A stretch of DNA of 64,000 bases from Polynucleobacter sp. UK-FUSCHL-C3 (GCF_040409815.1 NZ_CP099959.1:620001-684000); one strand, 5' to 3'; numbered from the stretch's first letter, positions 52,035 through 62,275 are shown. Program-made: numbers and translations. The notes: a model not told the origin generated them from the sequence alone.

Positions 52035-53057
52035 ATGACCATCCGAGTTGCAATTAATGGCTATGGCCGAATCGGACGCATGGTGTTGCGGGCGCTGTAT
52101 GAAGAGGCAATGCAAAACAAGAAGCGTGATATCAAAATTGTGGCGATTAATGCCATGGGAGATATCGATATCAATGCCCACCTTACGCAATACGACTCTG
52201 CTCACGGGCGTTTTCCTGGAACCGTCACCGTCGATGGTGAGTACATGGTGGTCAATGGTGATCGTATTCGTATGTACTCGACCCGTAATCCCTTGGAGAC
52301 CCCATGGGGCAAAGAGGGCGTTGATCTTGTTCTGGAGTGCTCCGGTAAATTTACGTCTAAAGAAAAGGCAATGGTGCATATTCAGCAGGGGGCTAAGAAG
52401 GTCTTAATCTCTGCCCCTGGTGACAAAGATGTCGATGCCACCATTGTGTATGGTGTCAACGAGAAGGTTCTGAGGCCAAGCGATGTCGTGGTTTCTAATG
52501 CAAGCTGTACCACGAACTGCTTAGCTCCATTGGTCAAGCCGCTTTTGGAGAAGATTGGTATTGAATCAGGCCTCATGACCACCATTCATGCTTTTACCAA
52601 TGATCAGGTCTTAACTGATGTCTATCACAGCGATAAGCGCCGCGCTCGCTCGGCAGTAAGCAGCATGATTCCTACCAAAACGGGTGCCGCTAAAGCCATA
52701 GGCTTGGTGCTGCCGGAACTAGCAGGACGTTTTGATGGTTTTGCGATGCGCGTTCCCACTATTAATGTCTCGGTCGTTGATCTGACATTTGTTGCTAAGC
52801 GCTCTACCTCGGTCGACGAGATAAATAACATTCTTAAGAGCGCTAGTGAGAGCGAATTAAAAGGCATCCTTGGATTTAATACTTTGCCACTGGTCTCGAT
52901 TGACTTTAATCATGATCCTCGCGCCAGTATCTATGACGCTTCACAAACCCGCGTTTCTGCCGATGGTAAGTTGGTGAAGGTCTTGTCCTGGTATGACAAC
53001 GAGTGGGGCTACTCGGTGCAGATGCTCAATGCAGCCGAAGCTTTAATGGCGGTATAA
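52035..53057 (+). CDS. gap: Glyceraldehyde-3-phosphate dehydrogenase, type I
   Basis: A 340-residue GAPDH: NAD motif [17 protein letters not shown] at residues 7-23, catalytic Cys158 in [19 protein letters not shown] with the catalytic His, and CSTSVDE-type loop later. The residue after the NAD-binding strands (AINAMGDI) is consistent with the usual fold; NADP use in a Calvin-cycle role cannot be excluded. AGAGGAAGAAG (52022-52032) is a strong ribosome site. Confidence 0.95.
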   Translation: MTIRVAINGYGRIGRMVLRALYEEAMQNKKRDIKIVAINAMGDIDINAHLTQYDSAHGRFPGTVTVDGEYMVVNGDRIRMYSTRNPLETPWGKEGVDLVLECSGKFTSKEKAMVHIQQGAKKVLISAPGDKDVDATIVYGVNEKVLRPSDVVVSNASCTTNCLAPLVKPLLEKIGIESGLMTTIHAFTNDQVLTDVYHSDKRRARSAVSSMIPTKTGAAKAIGLVLPELAGRFDGFAMRVPTINVSVVDLTFVAKRSTSVDEINNILKSASESELKGILGFNTLPLVSIDFNHDPRASIYDASQTRVSADGKLVKVLSWYDNEWGYSVQMLNAAEALMAV

Positions 53058-53061
53058 ATCA

Positions 53062-55878
53062 TTGGCTAGGAAGCCTGCCACAAGATCTAAAAAGCAAGAT
53101 CCAGATTCTGCTTTAGTTGAAGATATTCGCCTGCTAGGGCGAATCCTGGGTGATGTTATTCGGGAGCAGGAGGGGGTTGATGTTTTTAATCTGATTGAGA
53201 CCATCAGAACCCTGTCGGTCCGCTTTCATCGGCATAGTGACGAGCAAGCCAATAAAGCACTCAAGAAGCTTTTAAAGGGGTTGAGCGCAGATGAGTCGGT
53301 GAAGGTGATTCGGGCCTTTACCTACTTTAGTCATCTAGCAAACCTTGCTGAGGATCGACATCAATTGCGTCGGCAAGCAGCCCAAGAGCGCCTTGCCACT
53401 AAACAAGAGGGTAGTATTGATCTTGCTCTCGAGCGAATTCGAGCAGCTGGGATTAGCAACCAAGCAATATCAAAGACCTTAGCCCATAGCCATCTTTCTC
53501 CCGTATTAACTGCACATCCAACCGAAGTACAGCGCAAGAGTATCTTGGATGCAGAGCGCAGTATTGCCCAATTACTTCAGATCCGAGATCAAATTAAAGA
53601 TCGTGCCAAGGCTTTTCATCTCAAGAAAGATGTCTTGTGTGAGCGCGAGTTATCCGATAACGAGTCATTGATGAAGGCGAGGGTGATACAGCTCTGGCAA
53701 ACCCGCTTATTGCGGGTTACCAAGCTTAAGGTTGTTGACGAAATCGAGAACGCGCTTAGTTACTATGAAGCTACTTTCTTGAGAGAGATTCCGAAGCTCT
53801 ATGCCCAACTCGAGGATCGTTTAGGAAACCAGCCAGTTGCCTCCTTCTTAAAGATGGGGCAATGGACCGGTGGGGATCGCGATGGAAACCCCAATGTGAC
53901 TGCTGAGACTTTGGACTATGCACTCAGACGTCAAGCGGATATGATCTTGCGCCATTACTTAACGGAGGTGCATTACTTAGGAACTGAGCTATCCCTATCC
54001 GCTTTATTGGTTGACTTTCCAAAGCCCATGCAAGAGTTGGCAGGACGCTCCCCCGACACCAACGAACACCGTATGGACGAACCCTATCGTCGCGCACTCA
54101 CCGGAATTTACTCCCGCCTCGCCGCCACACTGAAGACTTTGACGGGTGGAGATGCGGCACGCCATGCAGTGCCACCACAAAATCCTTACACAAGCGCTCA
54201 TGAGTTTTTAGAAGACCTCAAAATCATTGAGCATTCTCTTCGTTCCCATTCAGCACAGGCTCTTGTCAATCAACGCTTACGACCACTAATTCGCTCGGTG
54301 GAGGTATTTGGATTTCATTTAGCGACCGTTGATTTACGCCAAAGTTCTGATAAGCACGAAGAGGTAATCCATGAGCTTCTATTGCTAGCGAATATTGAAA
54401 ACAATTACTCTACTCTGAATGAGTTATCGAAGCAGGCGATCTTGCTGCAATTGTTAAAGGAAGCTAGACCTTTGAGGGTGATTGGGGCTAATTACTCGAG
54501 CCACACCTTAGCCGAACTAAAAATAGTTTCCTTAGCCAAAGAACTCAGAGAGCGCTTTGGAAGTGATGCTATACGGCACTACATCATTAGTCACACCGAG
54601 ACCGTCAGTGATCTTCTTGAGGTCATGTTGCTCCAAAAAGAAGTAGGACTCATGCACGGTACTTTAGATACAAAATCAAGGATTGATTTGATCACGGTCC
54701 CTTTGTTTGAAACCATCGGCGATCTGCGTAATGCAGCTCCCATCATGTCTGATTTTTATACCTTACCAGGCATTGCAAATTTGATAAAACGTTCGGGTGG
54801 TGAGCAAGATATCATGTTGGGCTACTCGGATAGTAATAAAGATGGCGGCATCTTTACTAGTAATTGGGAGTTGTATTGTGCTGAGATTGCACTCGTTGAT
54901 CTATTTGAACGCTTAGCCAATAGCCATAATATCCAACTACGTTTATTTCATGGGCGAGGCGGTACGGTGGGTCGTGGTGGCGGGCCTAGCTATGAAGCAA
55001 TTTTGGCACAACCTCCAGGAACAGTGCGTGGCCAAATCCGTTTGACCGAACAAGGGGAGGTGATTGGATCTAAATATTCCAATCCTGCCATTGGACGTCA
55101 AAACCTCGAAGCACTCATTGCCGCCACGCTTGAGGCAACACTCTTACAGCCAACCAAACCAGCAAGCGCAATATTTTTAGAGACCGCTGCACAAATCTCG
55201 CAAGCGAGTATGAATGCATACCGATCTTTGATATATGAAACGGATGGCTTTGCAGAGTTTTTCTTTCAGGCAACCCCTATTCGAGAAATTGCAGGACTTA
55301 ATATTGGCTCGCGGCCAGCATCGCGCAAGGCTAGTCAGCGGATCGAGGATCTGCGTGCAATTCCATGGGGCTTTAGTTGGGGACAATGCCGCTTAACGTT
55401 GCCAGGCTGGTTTGGTTTTGGGTCTGCAGTTGATTCTTTACTGCATCAATCCAGTGCCGCTAAGCAAAAAGCTGCCTTAGCCCTGTTACAAAAGATGTAT
55501 CGCCAGTGGCCATTCTTTCGCACCCTGTTATCAAATATGGATATGGCTTTATCGAAAGCAGATCTTGATTTAGCGGCGCTCTACAGTGAGCTGGTTGACG
55601 ATGTGCGCTTACGCAAGAAGATTTTTACTGCGCTTTGTGCTGAATGGGATAAGACGGTGCATGCACTAACTATTATTACTGGCGAGAAGCAGCGCTTAGC
55701 TAATAATCCTATCTTGGCTCGCTCGATTCGTCACCGCTTCCCCTATATCGATCCCTTGCACCATATTCAGGTAGAGTTGGTGCGACGCTATCGCGCCGGC
55801 CATACGGATGAACGGGTCCAGCGCGGGATTCATTTATCGATTAATGGGATTGCTTCCGGACTGCGTAATACGGGATAG
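53062..55878 (+). CDS. ppc: Phosphoenolpyruvate carboxylase
   Basis: A 938-residue PEPC with catalytic His in [13 protein letters not shown] near residue 154, the [13 protein letters not shown] region near 271, [16 protein letters not shown] near 592 and [14 protein letters not shown] near 631. It makes oxaloacetate from PEP and bicarbonate. The start is TTG 53062, five bases after the gap stop; there is no better ATG before the conserved N-terminus. Anaplerotic CO2 fixation by this enzyme is important in aerobic anoxygenic phototrophs, which suits its place near puc. Confidence 0.96.
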   Translation: MARKPATRSKKQDPDSALVEDIRLLGRILGDVIREQEGVDVFNLIETIRTLSVRFHRHSDEQANKALKKLLKGLSADESVKVIRAFTYFSHLANLAEDRHQLRRQAAQERLATKQEGSIDLALERIRAAGISNQAISKTLAHSHLSPVLTAHPTEVQRKSILDAERSIAQLLQIRDQIKDRAKAFHLKKDVLCERELSDNESLMKARVIQLWQTRLLRVTKLKVVDEIENALSYYEATFLREIPKLYAQLEDRLGNQPVASFLKMGQWTGGDRDGNPNVTAETLDYALRRQADMILRHYLTEVHYLGTELSLSALLVDFPKPMQELAGRSPDTNEHRMDEPYRRALTGIYSRLAATLKTLTGGDAARHAVPPQNPYTSAHEFLEDLKIIEHSLRSHSAQALVNQRLRPLIRSVEVFGFHLATVDLRQSSDKHEEVIHELLLLANIENNYSTLNELSKQAILLQLLKEARPLRVIGANYSSHTLAELKIVSLAKELRERFGSDAIRHYIISHTETVSDLLEVMLLQKEVGLMHGTLDTKSRIDLITVPLFETIGDLRNAAPIMSDFYTLPGIANLIKRSGGEQDIMLGYSDSNKDGGIFTSNWELYCAEIALVDLFERLANSHNIQLRLFHGRGGTVGRGGGPSYEAILAQPPGTVRGQIRLTEQGEVIGSKYSNPAIGRQNLEALIAATLEATLLQPTKPASAIFLETAAQISQASMNAYRSLIYETDGFAEFFFQATPIREIAGLNIGSRPASRKASQRIEDLRAIPWGFSWGQCRLTLPGWFGFGSAVDSLLHQSSAAKQKAALALLQKMYRQWPFFRTLLSNMDMALSKADLDLAALYSELVDDVRLRKKIFTALCAEWDKTVHALTIITGEKQRLANNPILARSIRHRFPYIDPLHHIQVELVRRYRAGHTDERVQRGIHLSINGIASGLRNTG

Positions 55879-55937
55879 CCTCCAAACCAGTAAAATAATC
55901 AATTAACCCTTTTTATCTTGCTCAATAAGGAATTTGC

Positions 55938-57071
55938 ATGCCAGGCTTGCTTCCCAATGTAGACCCTGATGGTTTACTTGAATTCTCGGTGGTATACACC
56001 GACCGCTCCCTCAACCACATGTCTGCTGAGTTTAAGAAGGTTATTACTGACATCTCAGCAATCTTGAAGGATGTCTATAAGGCTCATTCCACAGTGGTTA
56101 TCCCTGGGAGTGGTACTTATGGCATGGAGGCAGTTGCACGCCAGTTTGCACCTGGTAAAAAATGCTTAATTATTCGGAATGGTTGGTTTAGTTATCGCTG
56201 GACCCAAATTTTTGATCTTGAGAAATTTACGAAAGACATTCACATTATTAAAGGGCGTCAGCAAGAGGTCAGCGCACAAGGGCCATATGCACCTCCTCCG
56301 ATTGAAGAAGTAGTTGCATTTATTAAGAAAGAGAAACCAGAGGTTGTTTTTGCTCCCCATGTAGAGACCTCCGCCGGCATTATTCTGCCCCCTGAATATC
56401 TGCGCGCTATTGGCGATGCAGTTGAGTCAGTAGACGGCTTATTTGTGCTCGACTGTATTGCCTCCGGTGCAATGTGGGTGGATATGAAGGCGAGCAAAGT
56501 CGATGTTCTGATTAGTGCTCCACAAAAGGGTTGGAGTAGCTCCCCTTGCTGTGCCCTGATTGGTATGAGTGAGCGTGCCCGCCAAAAGATCGAACACACT
56601 CAAAGCAATAGCTTCTCGCTTGATCTCAAGAAGTGGTTACAGATTATGGAGACCTATGAGAAGGGCGCGCATGTGTATCACACCACTATGCCAACCGACG
56701 CATTGAAGATCCTACGGAACGCCATGAAAGAGACCCAGTCGCACGGCTTTGATTATTTAATGCAACAGCAGATTCTGTTGGGTTCCAAAGTAAGGGCATT
56801 AATGGTCTCTAAGGGATTTCCTAGCGTGGCCGCTGCCGGTTATCAGGCGCCATGTGTAGTGGTAAGTTACACCACTGACCCAGACATGCAATCTGGTAAA
56901 AAGTTTATCGATGTTGGCTTACAAACGGCTGCGGGGGTACCATTGCAGGTGGGTGAAAGCGCTGAGTTCCGCACATTCCGTCTCGGTCTATTTGGTCTAG
57001 AGAAACTCTTGCATATCGAGCGAGCCATTAGTCATCTTGAAACGGCCATGAATAAAATTACTGCGAAGTAA
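55938..57071 (+). CDS. Class V aminotransferase (alanine/serine-glyoxylate type)
   Basis: A 377-residue PLP enzyme with the Schiff-base Lys197 in SAPQKGWSSSP, preceded by VLDCIASGAMWVDM that holds the PLP Asp. It belongs to the serine/alanine-glyoxylate aminotransferase group, but the N-terminal part (EFSVVYTDRSLNHMS) is unlike SgaA coded at 58.2 kb, so the amino donor may differ. ATG 55938 follows AATAAGGAA. It ends one base from a convergent dehydrogenase gene. Confidence 0.88.
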   Translation: MPGLLPNVDPDGLLEFSVVYTDRSLNHMSAEFKKVITDISAILKDVYKAHSTVVIPGSGTYGMEAVARQFAPGKKCLIIRNGWFSYRWTQIFDLEKFTKDIHIIKGRQQEVSAQGPYAPPPIEEVVAFIKKEKPEVVFAPHVETSAGIILPPEYLRAIGDAVESVDGLFVLDCIASGAMWVDMKASKVDVLISAPQKGWSSSPCCALIGMSERARQKIEHTQSNSFSLDLKKWLQIMETYEKGAHVYHTTMPTDALKILRNAMKETQSHGFDYLMQQQILLGSKVRALMVSKGFPSVAAAGYQAPCVVVSYTTDPDMQSGKKFIDVGLQTAAGVPLQVGESAEFRTFRLGLFGLEKLLHIERAISHLETAMNKITAK

Positions 57072-57971
57072 TTACGATTCCATTTTAAGAACTGCAAACG
57101 CAGCTTTTAGACGCTTAGAGTAAATTGCTTTAAGCGCCTTTACCTTTTCTGGGGACCATTGCCAATACCCCTGCATCGTCTTGACACCAGATTTACCTGC
57201 TATCACCATATCCAAGATGGATTGAGGTATTGCGTTACTGTTACATAGGGTGGGGTAAATCTCCTTCGCCGAATGACAGCTGACGTCCCAACCGGATAAC
57301 TCCTTCTGAGTAATGGGGCCAACGGCGGCGTAGCGAAAGCCAAAGCTGTAGCGCACGGCGTCATCAACATCTTCGGGTGACGCAATTCCTGCATCGATTA
57401 GATGTAAGGCTTCGCGCATCAATGCATGCTGTATCCGATTGGCTAAAAATCCAGGAATATCTTTCTTAACAAGAACCGGTTTCTTATTGACCGACTTATA
57501 GAGCTCACAGACATGTTGAGCGTGCGCGAGTTCTGTTTTTTCACCCATCACAATCTCTACCAAGGGCACAACTTCTGCAGGCATAAAGTAGTGAGCGCCC
57601 ATCATGCGCTCTGCCGTCTTTAGGCCTTCAGCTATCTTGCTAATTGGATAGGCAGAGCTATTGCTCCCAATTGGAATATGTGCTGGGACACGCTCATCGA
57701 GTGACCGAAAGAGTGCTTGCTTTAATGCAAGATCCTCGGCAATGGTTTCTACCACCCAGATGCAATCGTCCCAGTCATTCCATTGATCAATCAGTCCACA
57801 ACGGTGCTTAGCATTCCCTTCGGCTTGTACTAAGCCGATGGCAACATCTAAACAGGCTTTGGCCTTATCCGCAGATCGCCCCAAAATCGTGACAGCGAGA
57901 CCTGCTTCGATGAAGCCGGCAGCAATTCCTGCGGCCATTGTGCCCGTGCCAATTACCGCAACATAATTCAT
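57072..57971 (-). CDS. 3-hydroxyacyl-CoA dehydrogenase family protein
   Basis: A 299-residue NAD enzyme with the Rossmann motif GTGTMAAGIAAGFIEAG at residues 8-24 and the family stretches SNSSAYPISKIAEG near 103, GAHYFMPAEVVPLVEIV near 124 and DIPGFLANRIQHALMREALHL near 168 (one region). It resembles 3-hydroxybutyryl-CoA or carnitine dehydrogenases; the substrate is open. It is convergent with the aminotransferase gene and divergent from sgaA; 195 bases separate it from that gene. Confidence 0.87.
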   Translation of the reverse strand: MNYVAVIGTGTMAAGIAAGFIEAGLAVTILGRSADKAKACLDVAIGLVQAEGNAKHRCGLIDQWNDWDDCIWVVETIAEDLALKQALFRSLDERVPAHIPIGSNSSAYPISKIAEGLKTAERMMGAHYFMPAEVVPLVEIVMGEKTELAHAQHVCELYKSVNKKPVLVKKDIPGFLANRIQHALMREALHLIDAGIASPEDVDDAVRYSFGFRYAAVGPITQKELSGWDVSCHSAKEIYPTLCNSNAIPQSILDMVIAGKSGVKTMQGYWQWSPEKVKALKAIYSKRLKAAFAVLKMES

Positions 57972-58166
57972 GAAAGTCCTTTAAATGAGGGGTCAACAGT
58001 AGCAGTCTAATTCAGTTTACAAAACACAAAACTCATTACCCAGAATGCCTTGCGGGTAGGCTAAGCGCCATAAATTCCTAACCTAGGTCAAGGCGAGTCG
58101 CATTGGGAACTGGTATAAATAGGACTTTGCATTTTTAGATCAATCCCTTATTAATTTGACCCCCCC

Positions 58167-59351
58167 ATGCTAAAACTGGACCAACATCCCTCAGGTAGAC
58201 ATTTCTTACATATCCCCGGCCCAAGCCCTGTGCCGGCTAGAGTGCTACGAGCCATTAGCTATCAAACTATCGATCATCGCGGCCCTGAGTTTGGTGAGCT
58301 AGGCCTTAAATTGTTATCGGGTATGCAAACCATTTTTAAGACCAAGCATCCGGTCATCATTTATCCAAGTTCAGGAACGGGCGCATGGGAAGGTGCTTTA
58401 GTGAACACCTTATCGGCTGGTGATTTGGTCTTGATGTATGAGACCGGTCACTTTGCTACTTTGTGGAATAAGCTGGCGATCCGTTTAGGAATCAAAACAG
58501 AGTTTGTTGGTATGCCTGGTGCAGAAGGTTGGCGTCATGGAGTCGATGCGGCCAAGATCGAAGAGCGCCTCAAGGCAGATACCAATCATCAAATTAAAGC
58601 GGTCTGTGTTGTTCATAATGAGACCTCGACCGGAGTCACTTCCAATATCGCTGCAGTTCGTAAAGCCATCGATGCAGCAAAGCATCCAGCCTTATTGATG
58701 GTAGATACGATCTCAGGATTGGCGTCTGCTGACTATCGCCACGATGAGTGGGGCGTTGACGTTACAGTGAGCGGTTCTCAAAAAGGCTTAATGCTGCCAC
58801 CGGGTATCGGCTTTAATGCAATTTCACCTAAAGCAATTGAGGCCAGCAAGAAGGCGACATTGCCCAAGGCCTATTGGGCATGGGATGAGATCCTCGAATC
58901 TAATAAGACCGGCTATTGGCCATCAACCCCAGCAACTAACTTGCTATATGGTTTGCATGAAGCGATTGATATGATTTTGGCAGAAGGTTTAGATAATGTA
59001 TTTGCGCGTCATCAGCATTTAGCAAAAGCATGTCGTGCTGCTGTTGAGGCGTGGGGTCTGGAAGTGCAGTGCAAAGATCCTGCCGTTTATTCCCCAGTAC
59101 TAACTGGGGTGAGAACTCCACAGGGTGTTGATGCTGATGCTCTACGTAAAGTGATATTCGAGCGCTACAACTTATCCCTTGGTACAGGTCTTGGTAAAGC
59201 AAAAGGACAGCTATTTCGGATTGGTCATTTGGGTGATTGCAATGAGCTATCGCTGCTTGCAGCCATTAGCGGTTGTGAGATGGGTATGAACCGCTTTGGC
59301 ATCAAGCTCAAGGGTAGTGGTGTATTGGCTGCGCAAGAAGTTTTACAGTAA
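58167..59351 (+). CDS. sgaA: Serine-glyoxylate aminotransferase
   Basis: A 394-residue class V aminotransferase with N-terminal HFLHIPGPSPVPARVLRA, IDHRGPEFGEL near 33, PSSGTGAWEGAL near 73, and Schiff-base Lys206 in SGSQKGLMLPPG. It turns glyoxylate and serine into glycine and hydroxypyruvate. No Shine-Dalgarno is visible; the ATG follows a CCCCCCC run, and a weak promoter (TTGCAT 58127, TATTAA 58149) would start the RNA within about 5 bases of the ATG, so it could be leaderless. Such enzymes serve glycolate salvage or the serine cycle. Confidence 0.92.
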   Translation: MLKLDQHPSGRHFLHIPGPSPVPARVLRAISYQTIDHRGPEFGELGLKLLSGMQTIFKTKHPVIIYPSSGTGAWEGALVNTLSAGDLVLMYETGHFATLWNKLAIRLGIKTEFVGMPGAEGWRHGVDAAKIEERLKADTNHQIKAVCVVHNETSTGVTSNIAAVRKAIDAAKHPALLMVDTISGLASADYRHDEWGVDVTVSGSQKGLMLPPGIGFNAISPKAIEASKKATLPKAYWAWDEILESNKTGYWPSTPATNLLYGLHEAIDMILAEGLDNVFARHQHLAKACRAAVEAWGLEVQCKDPAVYSPVLTGVRTPQGVDADALRKVIFERYNLSLGTGLGKAKGQLFRIGHLGDCNELSLLAAISGCEMGMNRFGIKLKGSGVLAAQEVLQ

Positions 59352-59385
59352 TTTGTTATTTATTTCCGCTCTATATTAGTTCGTA

Positions 59386-59919
59386 ATGGAGCATATGAGT
59401 AAAGTTGATCAAATCGATCCCGATGAAGATGCGGGACCAAGTAAGTCAGAGCTCAAGCGCCAAATGAGCGAGCGCCAAAAGTTAGCCGAGACCCTGGCTG
59501 GCTTTAGCTCAGAATCACTTAAAACAGTTCCAATCGAAGATGGTTTGCGAAGCGCTCTCTTGGAGACTGCCAAGATAAAGACCTTTGGTGGGATTCGTCG
59601 TCATAAGCAGTACTTAGGAAAACTGATGCGCTTGCTAACGGATGATGAGATCCAGGGTATAAAAAAACAGATTGAGATTATTGAGGGACCTGGACGAGTA
59701 GAAACTGCTCATTTGCACCGCTTAGAGCGTCTACGAGAGCGCTTACTTAGTAATGACGAAGTGCTTACCGAATTGATTGCTCAGCATCCAGGCTTGGATG
59801 TGCAAAATCTGAGAACCTTGATTCGCAATGCACGCAAAGAGAAAGAATCGAACAAGCCTCCGAAGGCCTATCGGGAGATATTCCAAGTATTACGGGAACT
59901 GGATACCCAAAGCCCATGA
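59386..59919 (+). CDS. darP: Ribosome biogenesis factor DarP (YjgA, DUF615)
   Basis: A 177-residue, charged helical protein with SKSELKRQMSERQKLAE near residue 20 and the conserved RRHKQYLGKLMR near 68, the DarP (YjgA) hallmarks. It binds late 50S assembly intermediates. Its stop overlaps the start of the next gene by 4 bases (ATGA). Confidence 0.93.
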   Translation: MEHMSKVDQIDPDEDAGPSKSELKRQMSERQKLAETLAGFSSESLKTVPIEDGLRSALLETAKIKTFGGIRRHKQYLGKLMRLLTDDEIQGIKKQIEIIEGPGRVETAHLHRLERLRERLLSNDEVLTELIAQHPGLDVQNLRTLIRNARKEKESNKPPKAYREIFQVLRELDTQSP

Positions 59920-60383
59920 GCTCCAAACAATCGCGCGGTGAACTCTATGTGCTGGTACAGGCAATTTTATTGATCGCCTTGTTCTTTGGACCAAAGGATC
60001 TATTGGGGTTGCCAACTAAGGTCAATCAAACCTTATGGTGGATTGGTCAAATTCTCTTCTACTTGGGTATTGCCATCGCAATTTGGGCGGCAATATTACT
60101 CGGACCTAATTTGACACCGCTACCCAAACCCAAACAGAATGGTGAGCTAATACGGACTGGGCTATATCGATTTGTAAGGCACCCCATTTATTTTGGGGTG
60201 ATCTTAGTGTGCTTTGGGTGGGCTGGAATAGAGCAAACCCTCAACACCTTGGTGCTCGCCATCATCTTGCTAATCTTCTTTGATCTTAAATCTAGACAAG
60301 AAGAGATCTGGTTAACAGAAAAGTTTTCTGAGTATGCCGAGTACAAAATAACGACTAAGAAGTTAATTCCATTTGTGTATTAA
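59916..60383 (+). CDS. Isoprenylcysteine carboxyl methyltransferase-like membrane protein
   Basis: A 155-residue membrane protein with four or five helices and the ICMT/PEMT motif GLYRFVRHPIYFGVIL near residue 86 and a RQEEIWLTEKFSEYAEY near 127 typical of SAM-dependent membrane methyltransferases. Bacterial members have unknown targets. It is coupled to darP by overlap and ends 5 bases from the convergent regulator gene. Confidence 0.88.
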   Translation: MSSKQSRGELYVLVQAILLIALFFGPKDLLGLPTKVNQTLWWIGQILFYLGIAIAIWAAILLGPNLTPLPKPKQNGELIRTGLYRFVRHPIYFGVILVCFGWAGIEQTLNTLVLAIILLIFFDLKSRQEEIWLTEKFSEYAEYKITTKKLIPFVY

Positions 60384-60388
60384 GTGAC

Positions 60389-61384
60389 TTAGGTTAATGC
60401 TTTATAGCCGGCTGTTTTGTTCGAGCGGTTCTGAATACTCTTTATAAAACTAACAATGGTCTTGTTTTTTCTGAGCTCAGGCTTCATGGCTAGATAAAAA
60501 GTCTCTGTTTCAAGCGGGATACAGCTTAGGCTAAATTCTTTAGCAATGTATTGCAGTCCCATTCCAGCGTCCGCTTGCCCAGCCAAAATACTGGTCGCAA
60601 TGGCATTGTGGGTAAATTCTTCATGAGCATAGCCCTTAATTTGCCTAGTCTTGAGTCCTTCGCGTTCAATCAGTCGGTCTAACAACAAACGCGTACCAGC
60701 ACCTTTTTGACGATTGATAAAGCGCACCTCTGGCCTTGCTAGATCGCGTACCGATTTAATCTTCAAAGGATTGCCCTTTGCAAGAATGAGCCCTTGAATG
60801 CGTTGCATTAAGGGAATGGCAACGAGGCCACGGCGTTGTAAATGATCCTGGATACCCTTAATTTCTTGCGGGTCCGATATATGAAAACCTGCAATATTGG
60901 CTTTATCTTCTAGCAATCGATCTAAGGCCTGACCCGAGCCCATGGTCTCGAAGGTGATCTCCTCAAACTTGGGGCTAATGTATTCAATTAAGGGGTCATT
61001 ACTGCTGCAAAAAATTAAGGTATTGAACTTCTTTTGGATGTGATTGGCTAATTTGGTACCGATATCATCGGCAAGGCGTTGCAATTCATCCGATAGTTGA
61101 AGATCAAGTCTATCGAGCGAATGAATCAGTAATCTGCCAGCAGGGGTTAATTTGGAGCCATGGCCTTTGACCCGATCCAGAAATCGACAACCCAGTTCTT
61201 GCTCTGCCTCTTTGAGCTCATTCCATACAGTGCGATACGAAATATTAAGGTCTTTGGCAGCAGACGCAAGGGTGCGACCTTGCTCGACACTTTTTAGTAG
61301 ATTGCCAATATGGCTAAGGTCAAGACTTTGCTGATGGTAGTTAGGGGCTTTAAGGAGTAGGGTGGGTTGGATGACTAGCTTCAT
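60389..61384 (-). CDS. ModE-like HTH regulator with periplasmic-binding-protein-type sensor domain
   Basis: A 331-residue one-component regulator. Residues 22-90 form the LysR/ModE-type winged helix (GRTLASAAKDLNISYRTVWNELKEAEQELG, region) and residues about 115-320 form a PBP-like ligand-binding domain with FETMGSGQALDRLLEDKANIAGF, SRFINRQKGAGTRLLLDRL and ILAGQADAGMGLQYIA segments, as in COG1910. Such proteins sense molybdate or tungstate. It is divergent from tupA with 76 bases between, so it most likely controls tupA and itself. Confidence 0.9.
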   Translation of the reverse strand: MKLVIQPTLLLKAPNYHQQSLDLSHIGNLLKSVEQGRTLASAAKDLNISYRTVWNELKEAEQELGCRFLDRVKGHGSKLTPAGRLLIHSLDRLDLQLSDELQRLADDIGTKLANHIQKKFNTLIFCSSNDPLIEYISPKFEEITFETMGSGQALDRLLEDKANIAGFHISDPQEIKGIQDHLQRRGLVAIPLMQRIQGLILAKGNPLKIKSVRDLARPEVRFINRQKGAGTRLLLDRLIEREGLKTRQIKGYAHEEFTHNAIATSILAGQADAGMGLQYIAKEFSLSCIPLETETFYLAMKPELRKNKTIVSFIKSIQNRSNKTAGYKALT

Positions 61385-61395
61385 ATGAATATTTT

Positions 61396-61426
61396 TGCAT
61401 ATTGATTAAATCAAATCATTTATGCA
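61396..61426. promoter_or_regulatory. Nested palindromes between the regulator and tupA (candidate operator)
   Basis: TTGATT-A-AATCAA (61402-61414) is a 13-base palindrome, framed by TGCATA (61396-61401) and TATGCA (61421-61426). It lies in the 76-base divergent gap, 35 bases before the tupA ATG. This is where a ModE-like dimer would bind to control both genes. Confidence 0.55.
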
Positions 61427-61460
61427 TGATACGTGGTTTTAACTCAAGCACATTCCCATC

Positions 61461-62273
61461 ATGAAAATCCTACACAAATTACTTCTAGCATCTTTGTTAT
61501 CAGCCACCCTTCTAGGTCAGGCCTATGCTCAAAAGAGTATTGTTCTTTCTTCAACCACATCGACTGAACAGTCGGGACTCTTTGGGCATATCTTGCCTCC
61601 CTTTGAGAAAAAAACAGGGATTCAGGTCAAGGTGGTCGCTGTAGGAACTGGTCAAGCTCTTGATATTGGTCGTCGTGGTGACGCCGACGTTGTCTTTGTT
61701 CATGACAAAGTGGCCGAAGAGAAGTTCGTTGCCGATGGTTTTGCTGATAAACGCATTGAAGTGATGTACAACGACTTCATACTTCTTGGACCTAAGAGCG
61801 ATCCGGCCAAGGTTGCTGGTGGGAAAGATATTCAAGTGGCTCTCAAGAAAATTGCAGATAGCAAAGCAAGCTTTGTATCACGCGGTGACAAGAGTGGCAC
61901 CCATGCTGCTGAGTTGCGTTATTGGAAGGGCGCTGGTGTAGAAGTGTCTGCCAATATGCCTTGGTACAAAGAGACTGGTTCTGGAATGGGTCCCGCGCTC
62001 AATACTGCATCTGGCATGAATGGATATATCTTGTCAGATCGCGCTACCTGGTTGACCTTCAAGAACCGTGGTGATCTCACCATTCTGGTTCAGGGCGACC
62101 CAAAACTCTTCAATCAATATGGCGTGATGCTCGTGAGTTCTGCGAAGCACCCAAAGGTGAAGAAAGCAGAAGGCCAAGCATTTATTGATTGGATTGTCTC
62201 CAAAGAAGGTCAAGATAGCATCGCATCCTACCGCGTTGCTGGTGAGCAGTCCTTCTTCCCTAATGCAAAATAA
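61461..62273 (+). CDS. tupA: Tungstate ABC transporter substrate-binding protein
   Basis: A 270-residue periplasmic binding protein with signal peptide (MKILHKLLLASLLSATLLGQAYA, end near 23). The TupA motif is LSSTTSTEQSGLFGHILP near residue 28, the loop that holds the oxyanion, followed by VVAVGTGQALDIGRRGDADVV near 60 and SRGDKSGTHAAELRYW near 145. It binds tungstate very tightly in the known homologues. Its ABC partners tupBC lie about 42 kb away by the formate dehydrogenase genes. The regulator is divergent. Confidence 0.93.
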   Translation: MKILHKLLLASLLSATLLGQAYAQKSIVLSSTTSTEQSGLFGHILPPFEKKTGIQVKVVAVGTGQALDIGRRGDADVVFVHDKVAEEKFVADGFADKRIEVMYNDFILLGPKSDPAKVAGGKDIQVALKKIADSKASFVSRGDKSGTHAAELRYWKGAGVEVSANMPWYKETGSGMGPALNTASGMNGYILSDRATWLTFKNRGDLTILVQGDPKLFNQYGVMLVSSAKHPKVKKAEGQAFIDWIVSKEGQDSIASYRVAGEQSFFPNAK

Positions 62274-62275
62274 AT

